In this document: one piece after another, positions 17,814-26,934 of the stretch | How positions within the stretch are numbered: position 1 is the first letter of the stretch | How the letters are laid out: every line of letters begins with the position of its first letter | Assembly (NCBI GenBank): GCA_964525165.1 | Contig: CAZGGG010000002.1 | Span: 1 to 64,000 of the forward strand | Source: JAWLFI01 sp964525165 | GTDB lineage: Bacteria; Bacteroidota; Bacteroidia; Chitinophagales; Saprospiraceae | Direction of reading: 5' to 3' | Length of the DNA stretch: 64,000 nucleotides | Program-made: the position numbers and the translations under genes | The notes under the pieces: model-generated | What the model saw: the letters and a program-made list of their open reading frames with translations, nothing else | Database searches by the model: none | Told to the model about the DNA's origin: nothing

Positions 17814-20800
17814 AGCGACTGATGGTTCTGCTTGCACGATTACCGATTCTGTCTATGTTGAAATCGAAGCGGCGCCTACGTTTACAGTTCTTAGTGATAT
17901 TACCGTATGCGAAGGCCTAACTGTAGACTTGGATACCGTTGTAGACCCCTCCAATAATGACCTAACGTATACCTTTCATTCCGGGAATCCCCCTACTCCG
18001 GGGAACCAAATTCCCCAACCCACAAGCTTTAATTCCAATACTACGATATATGTATTAGGCACGAGCAGCAACGGATGCTCCTCTGTGGAAGAGGTGAATG
18101 TTGATGTGATCGCTATTCCGGTTACACCTCCCATCAGTGCCTCGGATGATACCGTTTGTATAGGTGAGGACTTTCAACTATTCTACGATTTCCCCATTCC
18201 TATTCCCGGTTTACAGTTTAGCTGGACAGGACCCAATGGATTTTCGTCAAGCTCTGAAGATCCAACCATTAGCAACCCTACTCTAGCTAATTCAGGGACC
18301 TACAGTTTGGTCGTAAGTCTGCTAGGTTGCCGGTCGGAAGCAGCCATGATTGATGTGATTGTGAGAGCCGGTGCCGATGCGCCGACGGTAACTTCCCCAC
18401 AGGATGTATGCGTAGGCAGTCCTATCATTTTAAATGCTCAATCGAATCCCAATGCAACATATAGCTGGACCGGACCTAATGGATTTAGCAGTACGGAACA
18501 AAACCCTACGGTTACTTCCAATGCAACATTTGCAAATGCTGGAACTTATTCCGTCACTGCAAGTTTAGGCGGGTGCCAGGGTGGGTCCAGCGATATAATC
18601 GTAAATGTATTGGATACGCCTTCTTTTGATCTTGTGGTTCTGGAAGAAATTGCCTGTCCCGGCGACTTCAATGGTTCAATTTCGGTAAACATTAATGGTG
18701 GGACTTCCCCGTTCACCTACGATTGGTCAGACAATACTTTTGATGGATTATCGACACTTCTTGGAATTCCCTCAGGAAGCTATACTTTGAATTTAATCGA
18801 CGCAAACGGGTGTTCTTTGGAGAAAACGCTTTTTCTAGATGAACCCGACCCTTTGGATATCGTCTGTTTTCTCGGACAAGACGTCAGCGGTCCGGGTGGA
18901 ATGGATGGGTCCTTTATCGTGGATATTATTGGTGGGACGCCCAATTACACCATCACTTATGATAATGGAAACGGAACCAGCGGAACCTTAAATGATGCTA
19001 CAGAAGGTGCCAATACCATTTCAGATCTTCCTTCAGGAACCTATACCATTACCGTCATAGATGCTAATGGTTGTGAAGATGAGTGCTCCGTTACCATAAA
19101 TGAACCCGGCTGCGACCTAAACATAGATTCTATCGAACTTGTGGGGGAAATCTTATGCTTTGGAGATTCTACCGGGGCGCTTGAAGGATTTATTTCCGGG
19201 GGCAGTGGGAATTATATTATTCTTTGGTCCTCAAATGGGGACTCCATCGGAAACCAACTACTTGTAAATAACCTTCCTGCGGGTAGTTACACACTTAGCG
19301 TGGAAGATGCAGACAATCCGGGCTGCTCAAGAACAAGCACCTTTGATTTAGAACAAGCAGAAGAACTACAATTTTTAAATTGCAGCGAGTTACAAGGCGT
19401 TTCTACACCCGGAGCCGGAGACGGTATCGGTAGGGTCATCTATGAAGGTGGTAGCCCCTCTTATAATATTAGCTGGAATGGACCACAATCGGGAACAATT
19501 GTTCCCTCAGGAGACACCTTAGACATTATAAATCTCCAAGGTGGAACCTATACGATTACCATTACGGATGCCAACGGATGCGTTGATAGTTGTTCCTTTT
19601 CTATCCAAAATGGAAATTGTGATTTAGCGATTGACTTAGATACCGCATACTTTGAAGCCTGTCCGAATGACAGCAACCTGGTGATTGAACTCAGTGTTGT
19701 CAACCAAACAATTCATACCCTTTTCTTGTGGAATGGCGACACCTTAAATACAAATTTCGCACAAAATTTGCCGAAAGGCGTATATACAATCATAGCTATA
19801 GACACCCTCTCTAACTGCAGTGATCAAGTAGTGATCGATCGGTCCTATCCTGATATAGACATAGAATGTGTCGTTTTTGAACCCCCTACAGCACAGGGCA
19901 ACATGGATGGAGTCGGTGGTCTGATTGTGCGCAGCATCGCATATCCTTATACTGCTGAAATAAGAGGTGGTATGTTCCCTGTAATTATTCCCGACATTCA
20001 AAGAGATACCCTCAGGGTAAACACATTGAGCCCGGGTAGCTACCAGATTATCGTGACAGATAGTCTGGGATGCATGGACTCATGTAATTTGATCGTACCC
20101 GACCCGGGTTGTGCTCTTGATATAATGTTGGATACAGCTTACTTTTCAGGATGTCCCTCAGACAGTTCCGGGATTATTGAAATGCTTATTTCCGGTGGTA
20201 CAGGAAACATTCGTTACATCTGGAATGGAGATACGCTTAGTATAAATAGTCGCACCAATCTATCTCCGGGAGACTATAGTATTGTTGCTTTTGACGAAAA
20301 CAATTGCCGGGATAGTATTGAAGTTTCTCTAAATTATGAAGACTCTCTGCAATTTGAATGCGCTATTCTCACTCCTCCCACTGCTGTGGGAGGCAGGAAT
20401 GGAGAAGGAGGAGTCATTATTCGTTCAGGGGCCTATCCCCTATCCGTTCTCATTGAGGGTTTTGATTTCACTGCAAATGAAACAGGTGTTGTATCAGACA
20501 CGATCGTATTCAATCAATTAGATTCCGGTTGGTATACCATTACCTTAACAGATAGTTTGGGATGTTCTGACACCTGTCAATTTTTTATGCCCGATGGTGG
20601 CTGCCCTATATTTAGTCTAGACAGCATCGTCACTACACAACTGGATTGCAACCAAGCTTTTTCGGGTTCCTTAGAAGCCTTTGTGAGTGGAGGGAGTGGC
20701 AATTATTTTTATGACTGGAATGTAGACTCCCTGGATGGCATGAATCCCATCTCCGGATTGGCTTCCGGGACTTATGAACTCACAGTCACGGATTTGGACT

Positions 20801-22020
20801 TAAATTGTGTCGTTACAGGCAATGCCATAATCTTCCCGGGACCTCAAATCAATCTTGATCTCACAACAGAGACAGTGTTTTGTGCAGGAGATAGCGCGCA
20901 AGTGGACATTCAGCTCATCGGCGGACTGGCTCCTTATCAATTGGATATCAATGGGTCTGTTATCACCCTAAATCAATCAGATACAACGCTCTATTTGAAT
21001 AATGGAGGCGATTACACCCTCATTGCTTCGGATTCAAATGGTTGTTCAACGACAGAGCGTTTTTCTGTTGTGGAACGCCCTCTGGCAATTAACAGTATCA
21101 CGGAGGAAATTTGCAGGGGAGAAACTATCGAAATCGCAGGAGTTATTTTTGATGGTTCAAGATCAAGGGATTCGGTCATTCTCTCTGGTATGGCTGCCAA
21201 TGGTTGCGATTCCATCATAGAAGTGAATCTATCAGTAGAAGAAGTAACGCTGGACTATTCGGTAATAGACCCGAATTGTTTAGAGGATCCCGTCAGCCAA
21301 ATTCAAATCAATAATATTACCGGCGCAGGACTCTTTCAAGTCAGCATAGGGGGAACCTTATTCGATATTAATAATATACCCACCCGAATAAATGGTTTGA
21401 ATCCGGGGCCGACAGATGTCTTTGCCTTAAGCAGTAATCTATGCAGCAGTGATACTTTTAACGTACTGTTGGAAGAAGCCAATATTCCGATTGTCAGTAT
21501 CGCTCAGGTCAACCCTATACAGGCCGGGGATACGGTTTTATTGGAGGGAATGACCTCTGATAGTACCTTTACTGAAATTGTTTGGACACCGGCGCAGTCT
21601 TTGACTTGCGATACTTGCCTCAGTACCACAGCCTATCCGATCAATACGACCACCTACATCTTACGTATCACCAATGATGAGGGTTGTGAGGGGCTTGCAG
21701 AAGTGACGATCATCGTCAACGAGCAGGAAAAGGCAGTTTATATTCCCAATATATTCAGTCCGAATGGAGATGGCATCAACGACTTTTTCACTTTGTATAG
21801 TGATGAATCGGTGACTATTCGCAGAATGCTCATCTTTGATCGTTGGGGTAATCGAATTTTTGAACGCAACAACCTGGCGCCCAATGTAGAGGCTACGGGC
21901 TGGGATGGTACTTTCAGAGATCGCGAACTAAGTGAAGGCGTTTATGTTTACTCTATCGAAATCATAGATGATATGGGGAATGTAGACATCCTGCAAGGAA
22001 GCATTACCCTAATCAGGTAA
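17761..22020 (+). CDS. Giant T9SS cell-surface protein, main part with SprB-like repeats and type B sorting domain
   Basis: Main part (about 1,419 residues) of the protein begun at 17031. It contains two Ig-like/PKD-like modules with FSWTGPNGFSS and YSWTGPNGFSS, then alternating SprB-like repeats ending in GSYTLxxxDANGC (18624-20840), further beta modules with an Ig-like WTPAQSLTCDTCLSTTAYPI segment, and a C-terminal CHU_C/gliding-motility domain (YIPNIFSPNGDGINDFF, then FDRWGNRIFERNN and GWDGTFR). That tail is the type B signal for the type IX secretion system. The product should be exported and held on, or released from, the cell surface, probably as an adhesin. No independent start exists; an internal TTG at 17929 is an artefact of the frameshift. 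Confidence 0.85.
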   Translation, partial: NVDIPSVQSGDQGWWTIEATDGSACTITDSVYVEIEAAPTFTVLSDITVCEGLTVDLDTVVDPSNNDLTYTFHSGNPPTPGNQIPQPTSFNSNTTIYVLGTSSNGCSSVEEVNVDVIAIPVTPPISASDDTVCIGEDFQLFYDFPIPIPGLQFSWTGPNGFSSSSEDPTISNPTLANSGTYSLVVSLLGCRSEAAMIDVIVRAGADAPTVTSPQDVCVGSPIILNAQSNPNATYSWTGPNGFSSTEQNPTVTSNATFANAGTYSVTASLGGCQGGSSDIIVNVLDTPSFDLVVLEEIACPGDFNGSISVNINGGTSPFTYDWSDNTFDGLSTLLGIPSGSYTLNLIDANGCSLEKTLFLDEPDPLDIVCFLGQDVSGPGGMDGSFIVDIIGGTPNYTITYDNGNGTSGTLNDATEGANTISDLPSGTYTITVIDANGCEDECSVTINEPGCDLNIDSIELVGEILCFGDSTGALEGFISGGSGNYIILWSSNGDSIGNQLLVNNLPAGSYTLSVEDADNPGCSRTSTFDLEQAEELQFLNCSELQGVSTPGAGDGIGRVIYEGGSPSYNISWNGPQSGTIVPSGDTLDIINLQGGTYTITITDANGCVDSCSFSIQNGNCDLAIDLDTAYFEACPNDSNLVIELSVVNQTIHTLFLWNGDTLNTNFAQNLPKGVYTIIAIDTLSNCSDQVVIDRSYPDIDIECVVFEPPTAQGNMDGVGGLIVRSIAYPYTAEIRGGMFPVIIPDIQRDTLRVNTLSPGSYQIIVTDSLGCMDSCNLIVPDPGCALDIMLDTAYFSGCPSDSSGIIEMLISGGTGNIRYIWNGDTLSINSRTNLSPGDYSIVAFDENNCRDSIEVSLNYEDSLQFECAILTPPTAVGGRNGEGGVIIRSGAYPLSVLIEGFDFTANETGVVSDTIVFNQLDSGWYTITLTDSLGCSDTCQFFMPDGGCPIFSLDSIVTTQLDCNQAFSGSLEAFVSGGSGNYFYDWNVDSLDGMNPISGLASGTYELTVTDLDLNCVVTGNAIIFPGPQINLDLTTETVFCAGDSAQVDIQLIGGLAPYQLDINGSVITLNQSDTTLYLNNGGDYTLIASDSNGCSTTERFSVVERPLAINSITEEICRGETIEIAGVIFDGSRSRDSVILSGMAANGCDSIIEVNLSVEEVTLDYSVIDPNCLEDPVSQIQINNITGAGLFQVSIGGTLFDINNIPTRINGLNPGPTDVFALSSNLCSSDTFNVLLEEANIPIVSIAQVNPIQAGDTVLLEGMTSDSTFTEIVWTPAQSLTCDTCLSTTAYPINTTTYILRITNDEGCEGLAEVTIIVNEQEKAVYIPNIFSPNGDGINDFFTLYSDESVTIRRMLIFDRWGNRIFERNNLAPNVEATGWDGTFRDRELSEGVYVYSIEIIDDMGNVDILQGSITLIR
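18624..20840 (+). repeat. Nine SprB-like modules in alternating A/B order
   Basis: Within the giant surface protein, modules of about 75-88 residues alternate. Type A modules start at about 18624, 19108, 19612, 20101 and 20596, with a CxL.ID...CPxDS start, an SGGSGN.x.xWN core and a G.Y.l...D...C end. Type B modules start at about 18844, 19360, 19846 and 20338, with a leading Asp/Glu-hydrophobic-C motif, a P.A.G..DG.G segment and an end TITDANGC.D.C. Neighbouring pairs form a two-module super-repeat of about 165 residues. Boundaries are approximate. Confidence 0.7.
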
Positions 22021-22029
22021 ACAACACAT

Positions 22030-22932
22030 ATGCTAAAGGTCGCCTTTTCACCGATCTACAAATATCAACTTCCCGAAGGCCATCGGTTTCCGATGGAGAA
22101 ATATGACTTGTTGCCGGAGCAGCTTATCTATGAAGGCACTCTCAAGGAAGAGAATTTGTTTGCCCCTAAGATGCTTGAAGAAAAAGATATCCTGAAAGTC
22201 CATTTGCCCGATTATTGGGAAAAATTAAAAAACCAAAATATCAGTCGAAAAGAGGAGCGAAAAATAGGCTTCCCCATGCGTTCCGACTTGGTCCACAGAG
22301 GAAGGTTTATCGCCCATGGCACCTATGAGTGTGGGCTCTATGCCATTCAAAATGGCGCGGCTTGCAATATAGCCGGAGGCACACATCACGCATATCCGGA
22401 TCGCGGAGAAGGCTTTTGTGTGTTTAATGACATTGCTATTGCCACAAAGATGCTGCTCGAACAGGCAATCGTTAACAAGGTTTTAATAGTGGACTTAGAT
22501 GTCCATCAGGGCAATGGAAATGCCTTTATCTTTCAGAATGATCATCGCGTGTTCACCTTTTCTATGCACGGGGCTAAAAATTACCCGCTGCGTAAAGAAC
22601 TCTCTGATTGGGATATAGGCTTAGCTGATAAAACGGATGGAAAATACTATCTCAAAACCTTAAAAAATGCTCTTCCGAAATTGATTCAGGAAGTTGAACC
22701 GGACATTATTTTTTATCAATCCGGCGTAGATGTGTTGGAAGTAGATAAACTGGGACGTTTAGCCCTTACACTAGAGGATTGTAAAGAACGCGATCGCTTT
22801 GTCTGGCAACAGGCTAAAACGAATGAGATTCCCATTGTAGCCGTAATGGGCGGAGGCTATGCCCCCCAGTTGGCAAAAATCATTGAGGCGCATGCCAATA
22901 CTTATCGTACGGCTCAGGAAATATTTTTTTAA
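22030..22932 (+). CDS. Histone deacetylase superfamily protein (AcuC/HDAC-like)
   Basis: Arginase-fold zinc amidohydrolase of the HDAC/acetoin-utilisation superfamily, 300 residues. Metal and catalytic motifs are present: AGGTHHAYPDRGEGFCVFND (tandem His plus FCVFND), the zinc-binding Asp and His in IVDLDVHQGNGNA, and a C-terminal glycine loop (VMGGGYAP). Bacterial members remove acetyl groups from protein lysines, polyamines or small acyl-amides. The substrate here is unknown. It starts 9 nt after the giant surface protein and 26 nt before priA, so it could be cotranscribed with either. Confidence 0.88.
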   Translation: MLKVAFSPIYKYQLPEGHRFPMEKYDLLPEQLIYEGTLKEENLFAPKMLEEKDILKVHLPDYWEKLKNQNISRKEERKIGFPMRSDLVHRGRFIAHGTYECGLYAIQNGAACNIAGGTHHAYPDRGEGFCVFNDIAIATKMLLEQAIVNKVLIVDLDVHQGNGNAFIFQNDHRVFTFSMHGAKNYPLRKELSDWDIGLADKTDGKYYLKTLKNALPKLIQEVEPDIIFYQSGVDVLEVDKLGRLALTLEDCKERDRFVWQQAKTNEIPIVAVMGGGYAPQLAKIIEAHANTYRTAQEIFF

Positions 22933-22958
22933 TTTCCACCACAATAAATACATCCATT

Positions 22959-25394
22959 ATGCTGATACATGTCCTCATCCCTTTTCCCGTAAGGGGGAAT
23001 CTGACATACCATGTCCCTAAGATGTGGGAGGACGAAATCGCATTGGGAATGAGGGTGGAAGTGCCTTTCGGCAAAAAAAAGATCTACTCAGGACTAGTCA
23101 CCGCAATCGATGTGGAGCCTCCGGAAAACGTAAAAATCAAGGAAATTCTACAACCCTTGGACCCGCATCCGGTTGTCAGTTCTTTCCAATTGAAACTCTG
23201 GGGCTGGATTGCAGAATATTATGCCTGCACACTCGGTGAGGTCATGGCAGCAGCATTGCCCGCCTCCTTAAAACTCGAGAGTCAAACGATGATTTACAAA
23301 AATCCGGACATAGATTATTTCGATCTGGATCTGGATGCAGATGAATACCTGGTCGCTGAAGCACTCGAACATCAAGAACGGCTCCATCTTCAGGACATTA
23401 AAGATATTTTGGGCAAAAAGAATGTCTATCCCGTCATGGAATCTCTGATGCGTAAAGATATTCTGTACGTCCAAGAGGAATTGCAAGAACGATTCACTGT
23501 CAAAACGGACCTTTTTCTTTCACTTCAAGAGCCTTATCAAAGTTCTCCTGAATTGCTCAAAGAGGCTTTTGACCTCTGTCAAAAATCTGAATATCAAACC
23601 AATGCATTGCTTTTTCTAATTCAGGAATCCAGAAATGCGGAGGGTGTATTCTGGGCTAAAATGCGCAAGCAACTAGGCATCAATCTTACAGTGATTCATG
23701 CCATGGAAAAAAAAGGCATCCTGCAGAAAGAAGAGAGAAAAATCAGCCGACTGCCGGATTTTAGCCACGAAGAGTTTACCGTAGCTGCTCTTTCCGCAGA
23801 TCAATTAGAAGTGAACAAGCAAATCGAACAAGGAACCCATCAAAGAAGCTTACTTTTTGGCGTCACCGGCAGTGGAAAAACCAGAGTTTATCTGGAAGCT
23901 ATTCAGAAGCATCTAGCATCTGATCGTCAGATTCTTTATCTCGTACCGGAAATTGGACTAACCGTACAACTCACCGAAAGATTGAAAGGAGTATGCGGTG
24001 AAGAATTGGTCGTTTACCATTCCCGCCTAAATCATAATGAAAGAGTGGAAGCCTGGAATGCTGTATTAAATGGCAAAAAAGTAGTGCTTGCCGCCCGCTC
24101 AGGGCTGTTACTACCTTTTCGAGACCTGGGCTTAATCATTATTGACGAAGAACACGACCGCTCCTTCAAACAAGCCGATCCGGCGCCACGCTATCATGCC
24201 CGGGATGTGGCGATCGCTTTAAGTACCCGGTCAGATATTCAAGTAATCATGGGAAGTGCTACCCCTTCCTTGGAAACTTTGTACCACTGTGCCAAAGGCA
24301 ACCATCAGCTGCTGGAGCTACCCAACAGATTCGGTGGCGTGGAAATGCCGGAGGTGAAGCTGATCGACACCTTGGAAGCTTTCAAGAGAAAACAAATGAA
24401 GGGCCCCTTTAGCAAGGAGCTAATAGAAGAAATACAAGAAAAATTAGAGCGTTCAGAGCAAATCATTCTTTTCCACAATAGAAGAGGGTTTGTACCTATC
24501 ACTCGTTGCACTCATTGCGGTTGGCATGCAATGTGTCGGCATTGTGATATCAGTTTGACGGCTCATCGAAAAGAAGGGAAACTGAAATGCCACTATTGCG
24601 GATACCAAGAACAAACCCCCAAGCTTTGTCCTGATTGTGGTCATCCGTCTTTGATTGAAGAAGGCTTTGGCACAGAAAAATTAGAACATCAACTTCAGGA
24701 GATATTTCAGGATGCCCGTATCCAAAGGTTGGATTGGGATACGACCAGGGGTAAAAAGAATTATCAAAACATTATTGACGAATTTGACTCCGGTGATATA
24801 GATATTCTGGTGGGTACACAAATGATCACAAAAGGATTAGATTTTGAAAATGTCGGCCTCGTAGGAGTCGTAAATGCGGACCAACTTCTGTTCTTCCCTG
24901 ATTTCAGGGCCAATGAAAAAGCTATGCAAACCTTGATTCAGGTCAGTGGACGTGCAGGTCGGAGATCCAAAAAAGGATGGGTTTTGGTGCAAACGGCAAA
25001 ACCTGACCATCCGGTCCTGAAATGGCTCATACAGCATGATTATAAATCTTTCTACAGATCAGAGATCGCACAAAGAAAGAAATTCCATTATCCACCGTAT
25101 GCTCGGTTGATTCATTTAGAAATCAAACACACCCAACAATCCAAGGCTTTAAAGGCCGCACAAGCCTTACAATATCTATTCCGGGAGAAGTTGACGGTTG
25201 AGGTTTCGGATGTAGCCCAGTCTCCTATTCCGCGCATTGCAAACTATTACATCTACCAAATTCAGTTGAAAGTCAGCCCGCCTTTTGACCAGCTCCCATC
25301 GGTCAAACATAAAATTCAATCCGGTATAGATGCATTAAAGCAACAAACCGGATATAGTACCGTACGAATTAAAATTATCGTAGATCCTGTGTAA
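22959..25394 (+). CDS. priA: Primosomal protein N' (replication restart helicase)
   Basis: PriA of 811 residues, a 3'-5' helicase that reloads the replisome at stalled forks. The N-terminal 3'-DNA-binding domain (HVLIPFPVRGNLTYHVP) is followed by helicase motif I GVTGSGKTRVY, motif II IIDEEHD and the GSATPSLET motif. The zinc-binding region carries paired cysteines (CTHCGWHAMCRHCD, then CHYCGYQ and CPDCG). Motifs V and VI are VGTQMITKGLDF and QVSGRAGR. All expected parts are intact. The next 138 nt to the OmpA gene contain a 10-N gap. Confidence 0.96.
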   Translation: MLIHVLIPFPVRGNLTYHVPKMWEDEIALGMRVEVPFGKKKIYSGLVTAIDVEPPENVKIKEILQPLDPHPVVSSFQLKLWGWIAEYYACTLGEVMAAALPASLKLESQTMIYKNPDIDYFDLDLDADEYLVAEALEHQERLHLQDIKDILGKKNVYPVMESLMRKDILYVQEELQERFTVKTDLFLSLQEPYQSSPELLKEAFDLCQKSEYQTNALLFLIQESRNAEGVFWAKMRKQLGINLTVIHAMEKKGILQKEERKISRLPDFSHEEFTVAALSADQLEVNKQIEQGTHQRSLLFGVTGSGKTRVYLEAIQKHLASDRQILYLVPEIGLTVQLTERLKGVCGEELVVYHSRLNHNERVEAWNAVLNGKKVVLAARSGLLLPFRDLGLIIIDEEHDRSFKQADPAPRYHARDVAIALSTRSDIQVIMGSATPSLETLYHCAKGNHQLLELPNRFGGVEMPEVKLIDTLEAFKRKQMKGPFSKELIEEIQEKLERSEQIILFHNRRGFVPITRCTHCGWHAMCRHCDISLTAHRKEGKLKCHYCGYQEQTPKLCPDCGHPSLIEEGFGTEKLEHQLQEIFQDARIQRLDWDTTRGKKNYQNIIDEFDSGDIDILVGTQMITKGLDFENVGLVGVVNADQLLFFPDFRANEKAMQTLIQVSGRAGRRSKKGWVLVQTAKPDHPVLKWLIQHDYKSFYRSEIAQRKKFHYPPYARLIHLEIKHTQQSKALKAAQALQYLFREKLTVEVSDVAQSPIPRIANYYIYQIQLKVSPPFDQLPSVKHKIQSGIDALKQQTGYSTVRIKIIVDPV

Positions 25395-25481
25395 TAACAT
25401 CGTGCGGAAGACCCAATTTGACTCCTTTCCTGCATTATTTTTATTTCAGAAGCTAGAATCATTCGCAATATCAAGACTTCT

Positions 25482-25491
25482 NNNNNNNNNN
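25482..25491. other. Assembly gap (10 N), intergenic
   Basis: Run of ten N between priA and the OmpA-like gene. The fixed length suggests a scaffold join of unknown true size. It covers the place where the -33 box of the next gene should be. Confidence 0.95.
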
Positions 25492-25495
25492 CTAT

Positions 25496-25503
25496 TATAT
25501 TTG
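25496..25503 (+). promoter_or_regulatory. Probable -7 box of the OmpA-like lipoprotein gene
   Basis: TATATTTG matches TAnnTTTG, 29 nt upstream of the ATG at 25533. The -33 element is hidden by the gap. Confidence 0.55.
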
Positions 25504-25532
25504 CGGCATAGCAAAACTATAACACAAGAAAT

Positions 25533-26420
25533 ATGACTACGAGTAGAATTTTAGTTGCCTTTTTAGCGATCGGAATGCTTGCTTCCTGTGTAAGTAAAAA
25601 GAAATTTTCAGATCTGCAGGCTTCTTACGATGATGTTGAAATGCAATTACAAAAAGCGAAAACAGCTTTAGACGATTGTAACGAAGCTTCGGAAGCCATG
25701 AAAAGTGATTTGAGCAAAGCTCAAAGCGATTTGGGAATGGCAAATGATAAAGTTGCACAGTTGCAAGAAGATTTAGACTACATGAAAAAGACCAACACGA
25801 ACCTTTTGGATCGTTTAGCGGATCTTTCAATTGTTAATAAAGAAGGTGCGGAAAGTATCCGTGAGTCTTTAAATGCGATTAACCAACAAAGCCAGTACAT
25901 TGAAAATTTGAACAACAAAGTTCAAGTGAGAGATTCCATGAACATGGCTTTAGTGATGAAATTGAAGCGTTCTCTTGCTGACATCAATGATGAAGATATC
26001 AATGTGGAAGTACGAGAGGGTGTAGTGTATGTTTCTATCTCTGATAAAATGTTATTCAATACTGCTAGTGCAGTGGTAAGCTCCAGAGCCAGCAAAGTAT
26101 TGGATAAAGTAGCAAAAGTAGTGAATGACCACAGTGATATCGATATCCTAGTGGAAGGTCACACAGATAACGTACCGATTAAAACGGACTGTGTAAAAGA
26201 CAATTGGGATCTTTCTGTGAAGAGAGCTACAGCTGTTGTTAGAAAATTAGTGGACGAGCATGATGTGGATCCTTCCAGATTAGCTGCAGGTGGTAGAGGA
26301 GAATTCGCTCCAAAACAAAGCAATGAAACAAGAGAAGGAAGGGCGTCTAACAGAAGAACAGAAATCATTATTGTTCCTAAATTAGATCAGTTCTTTGACT
26401 TGGCAGCTCCAAGCAAATAA
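25533..26420 (+). CDS. OmpA-family peptidoglycan-binding lipoprotein
   Basis: Envelope lipoprotein of 295 residues. The lipobox is GMLASC (Cys19). Residues of about 25-130 form a coiled coil (LQASYDDVEMQLQKAKTALD through LNNKVQVRDSMN). The C-terminal OmpA domain (about 150-285) has the peptidoglycan-binding pattern: LFNTASAVVSSRA, ILVEGHTDNVPI, WDLSVKRATAVVRKLV and GGRGEFAP...NRRTEII. It probably ties the outer membrane to the cell wall. It is monocistronic, with its own promoter and a strong terminator. Confidence 0.93.
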   Translation: MTTSRILVAFLAIGMLASCVSKKKFSDLQASYDDVEMQLQKAKTALDDCNEASEAMKSDLSKAQSDLGMANDKVAQLQEDLDYMKKTNTNLLDRLADLSIVNKEGAESIRESLNAINQQSQYIENLNNKVQVRDSMNMALVMKLKRSLADINDEDINVEVREGVVYVSISDKMLFNTASAVVSSRASKVLDKVAKVVNDHSDIDILVEGHTDNVPIKTDCVKDNWDLSVKRATAVVRKLVDEHDVDPSRLAAGGRGEFAPKQSNETREGRASNRRTEIIIVPKLDQFFDLAAPSK

Positions 26421-26442
26421 TATAAGCCAAAGGCTTACCATA

Positions 26443-26474
26443 AAAAAAGGCGGTGCTCAAACACCGCCTTTTTT
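26443..26474. terminator. Bidirectional terminator between the OmpA-like and thioesterase genes
   Basis: AAAAAAAGGCGGTG / CACCGCCTTTTTTT hairpin with A- and T-tracts on both sides. It serves both convergent genes. Confidence 0.92.
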
Positions 26475-26476
26475 TA

Positions 26477-26908
26477 TTACTTTATCCACTGAAAGTCGTC
26501 AGCTTTCGGCCAGCCTTCCATTTTCTTAATGGCTTCATCAGGCGGTATGGTCAGTTTACGTTTTTGTGTATCCATCCATGCTCCTGTTACAATGATTCTC
26601 GCACAAAAAGTATCCTCTCCTTTTAGAAATGCATGTTCAATCTGGTACCTACTGCCATCTTTGGTCAAGCCCAACAAATGAGTATCCATCACGACCTGGT
26701 CTCCAAAGTGTAACTCCCTTCTGAAAGTACACTCCTCTTTAAATAATACGGGACCTATTTTATGTTCCTTCATAAATGTCATGCCCAATCCCAAATTTTG
26801 TAAAATTTCAGTTCGGGCTTGTGCTCCAAAATCATAATAAATAGAATGCCTTACGTGCATATTAGGGTCTAAATCAGACCAACGAATAGATAGTGTTTTT
26901 CGAAACAT
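26477..26908 (-). CDS. Acyl-CoA thioesterase, 4HBT (hotdog) family
   Basis: Single hotdog-domain protein of 143 residues. The family active-site region is visible near the N terminus (IRWSDLDPNMHVRHSIYYDF), matching the DxDxxxHVN pattern of 4-hydroxybenzoyl-CoA-type thioesterases, with the conserved helix LGLGMTFMKEHKIGPVLFKE. A second strand block (ELHFGDQVVMDTHLLGLTKDG) follows. The acyl substrate is unknown. It is divergent from the FkbM methyltransferase across 26 nt. Confidence 0.85.
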   Translation of the reverse strand: MFRKTLSIRWSDLDPNMHVRHSIYYDFGAQARTEILQNLGLGMTFMKEHKIGPVLFKEECTFRRELHFGDQVVMDTHLLGLTKDGSRYQIEHAFLKGEDTFCARIIVTGAWMDTQKRKLTIPPDEAIKKMEGWPKADDFQWIK

Positions 26909-26934
26909 AATGTGAGTTTTCCTAGATTTGTTGA

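Noticed and set aside
22030..22932. Histone deacetylase-like gene as eukaryotic contamination
   Set aside because: AcuC/HDAC-fold enzymes are common in bacteria, and the flanking genes and base composition are bacterial.
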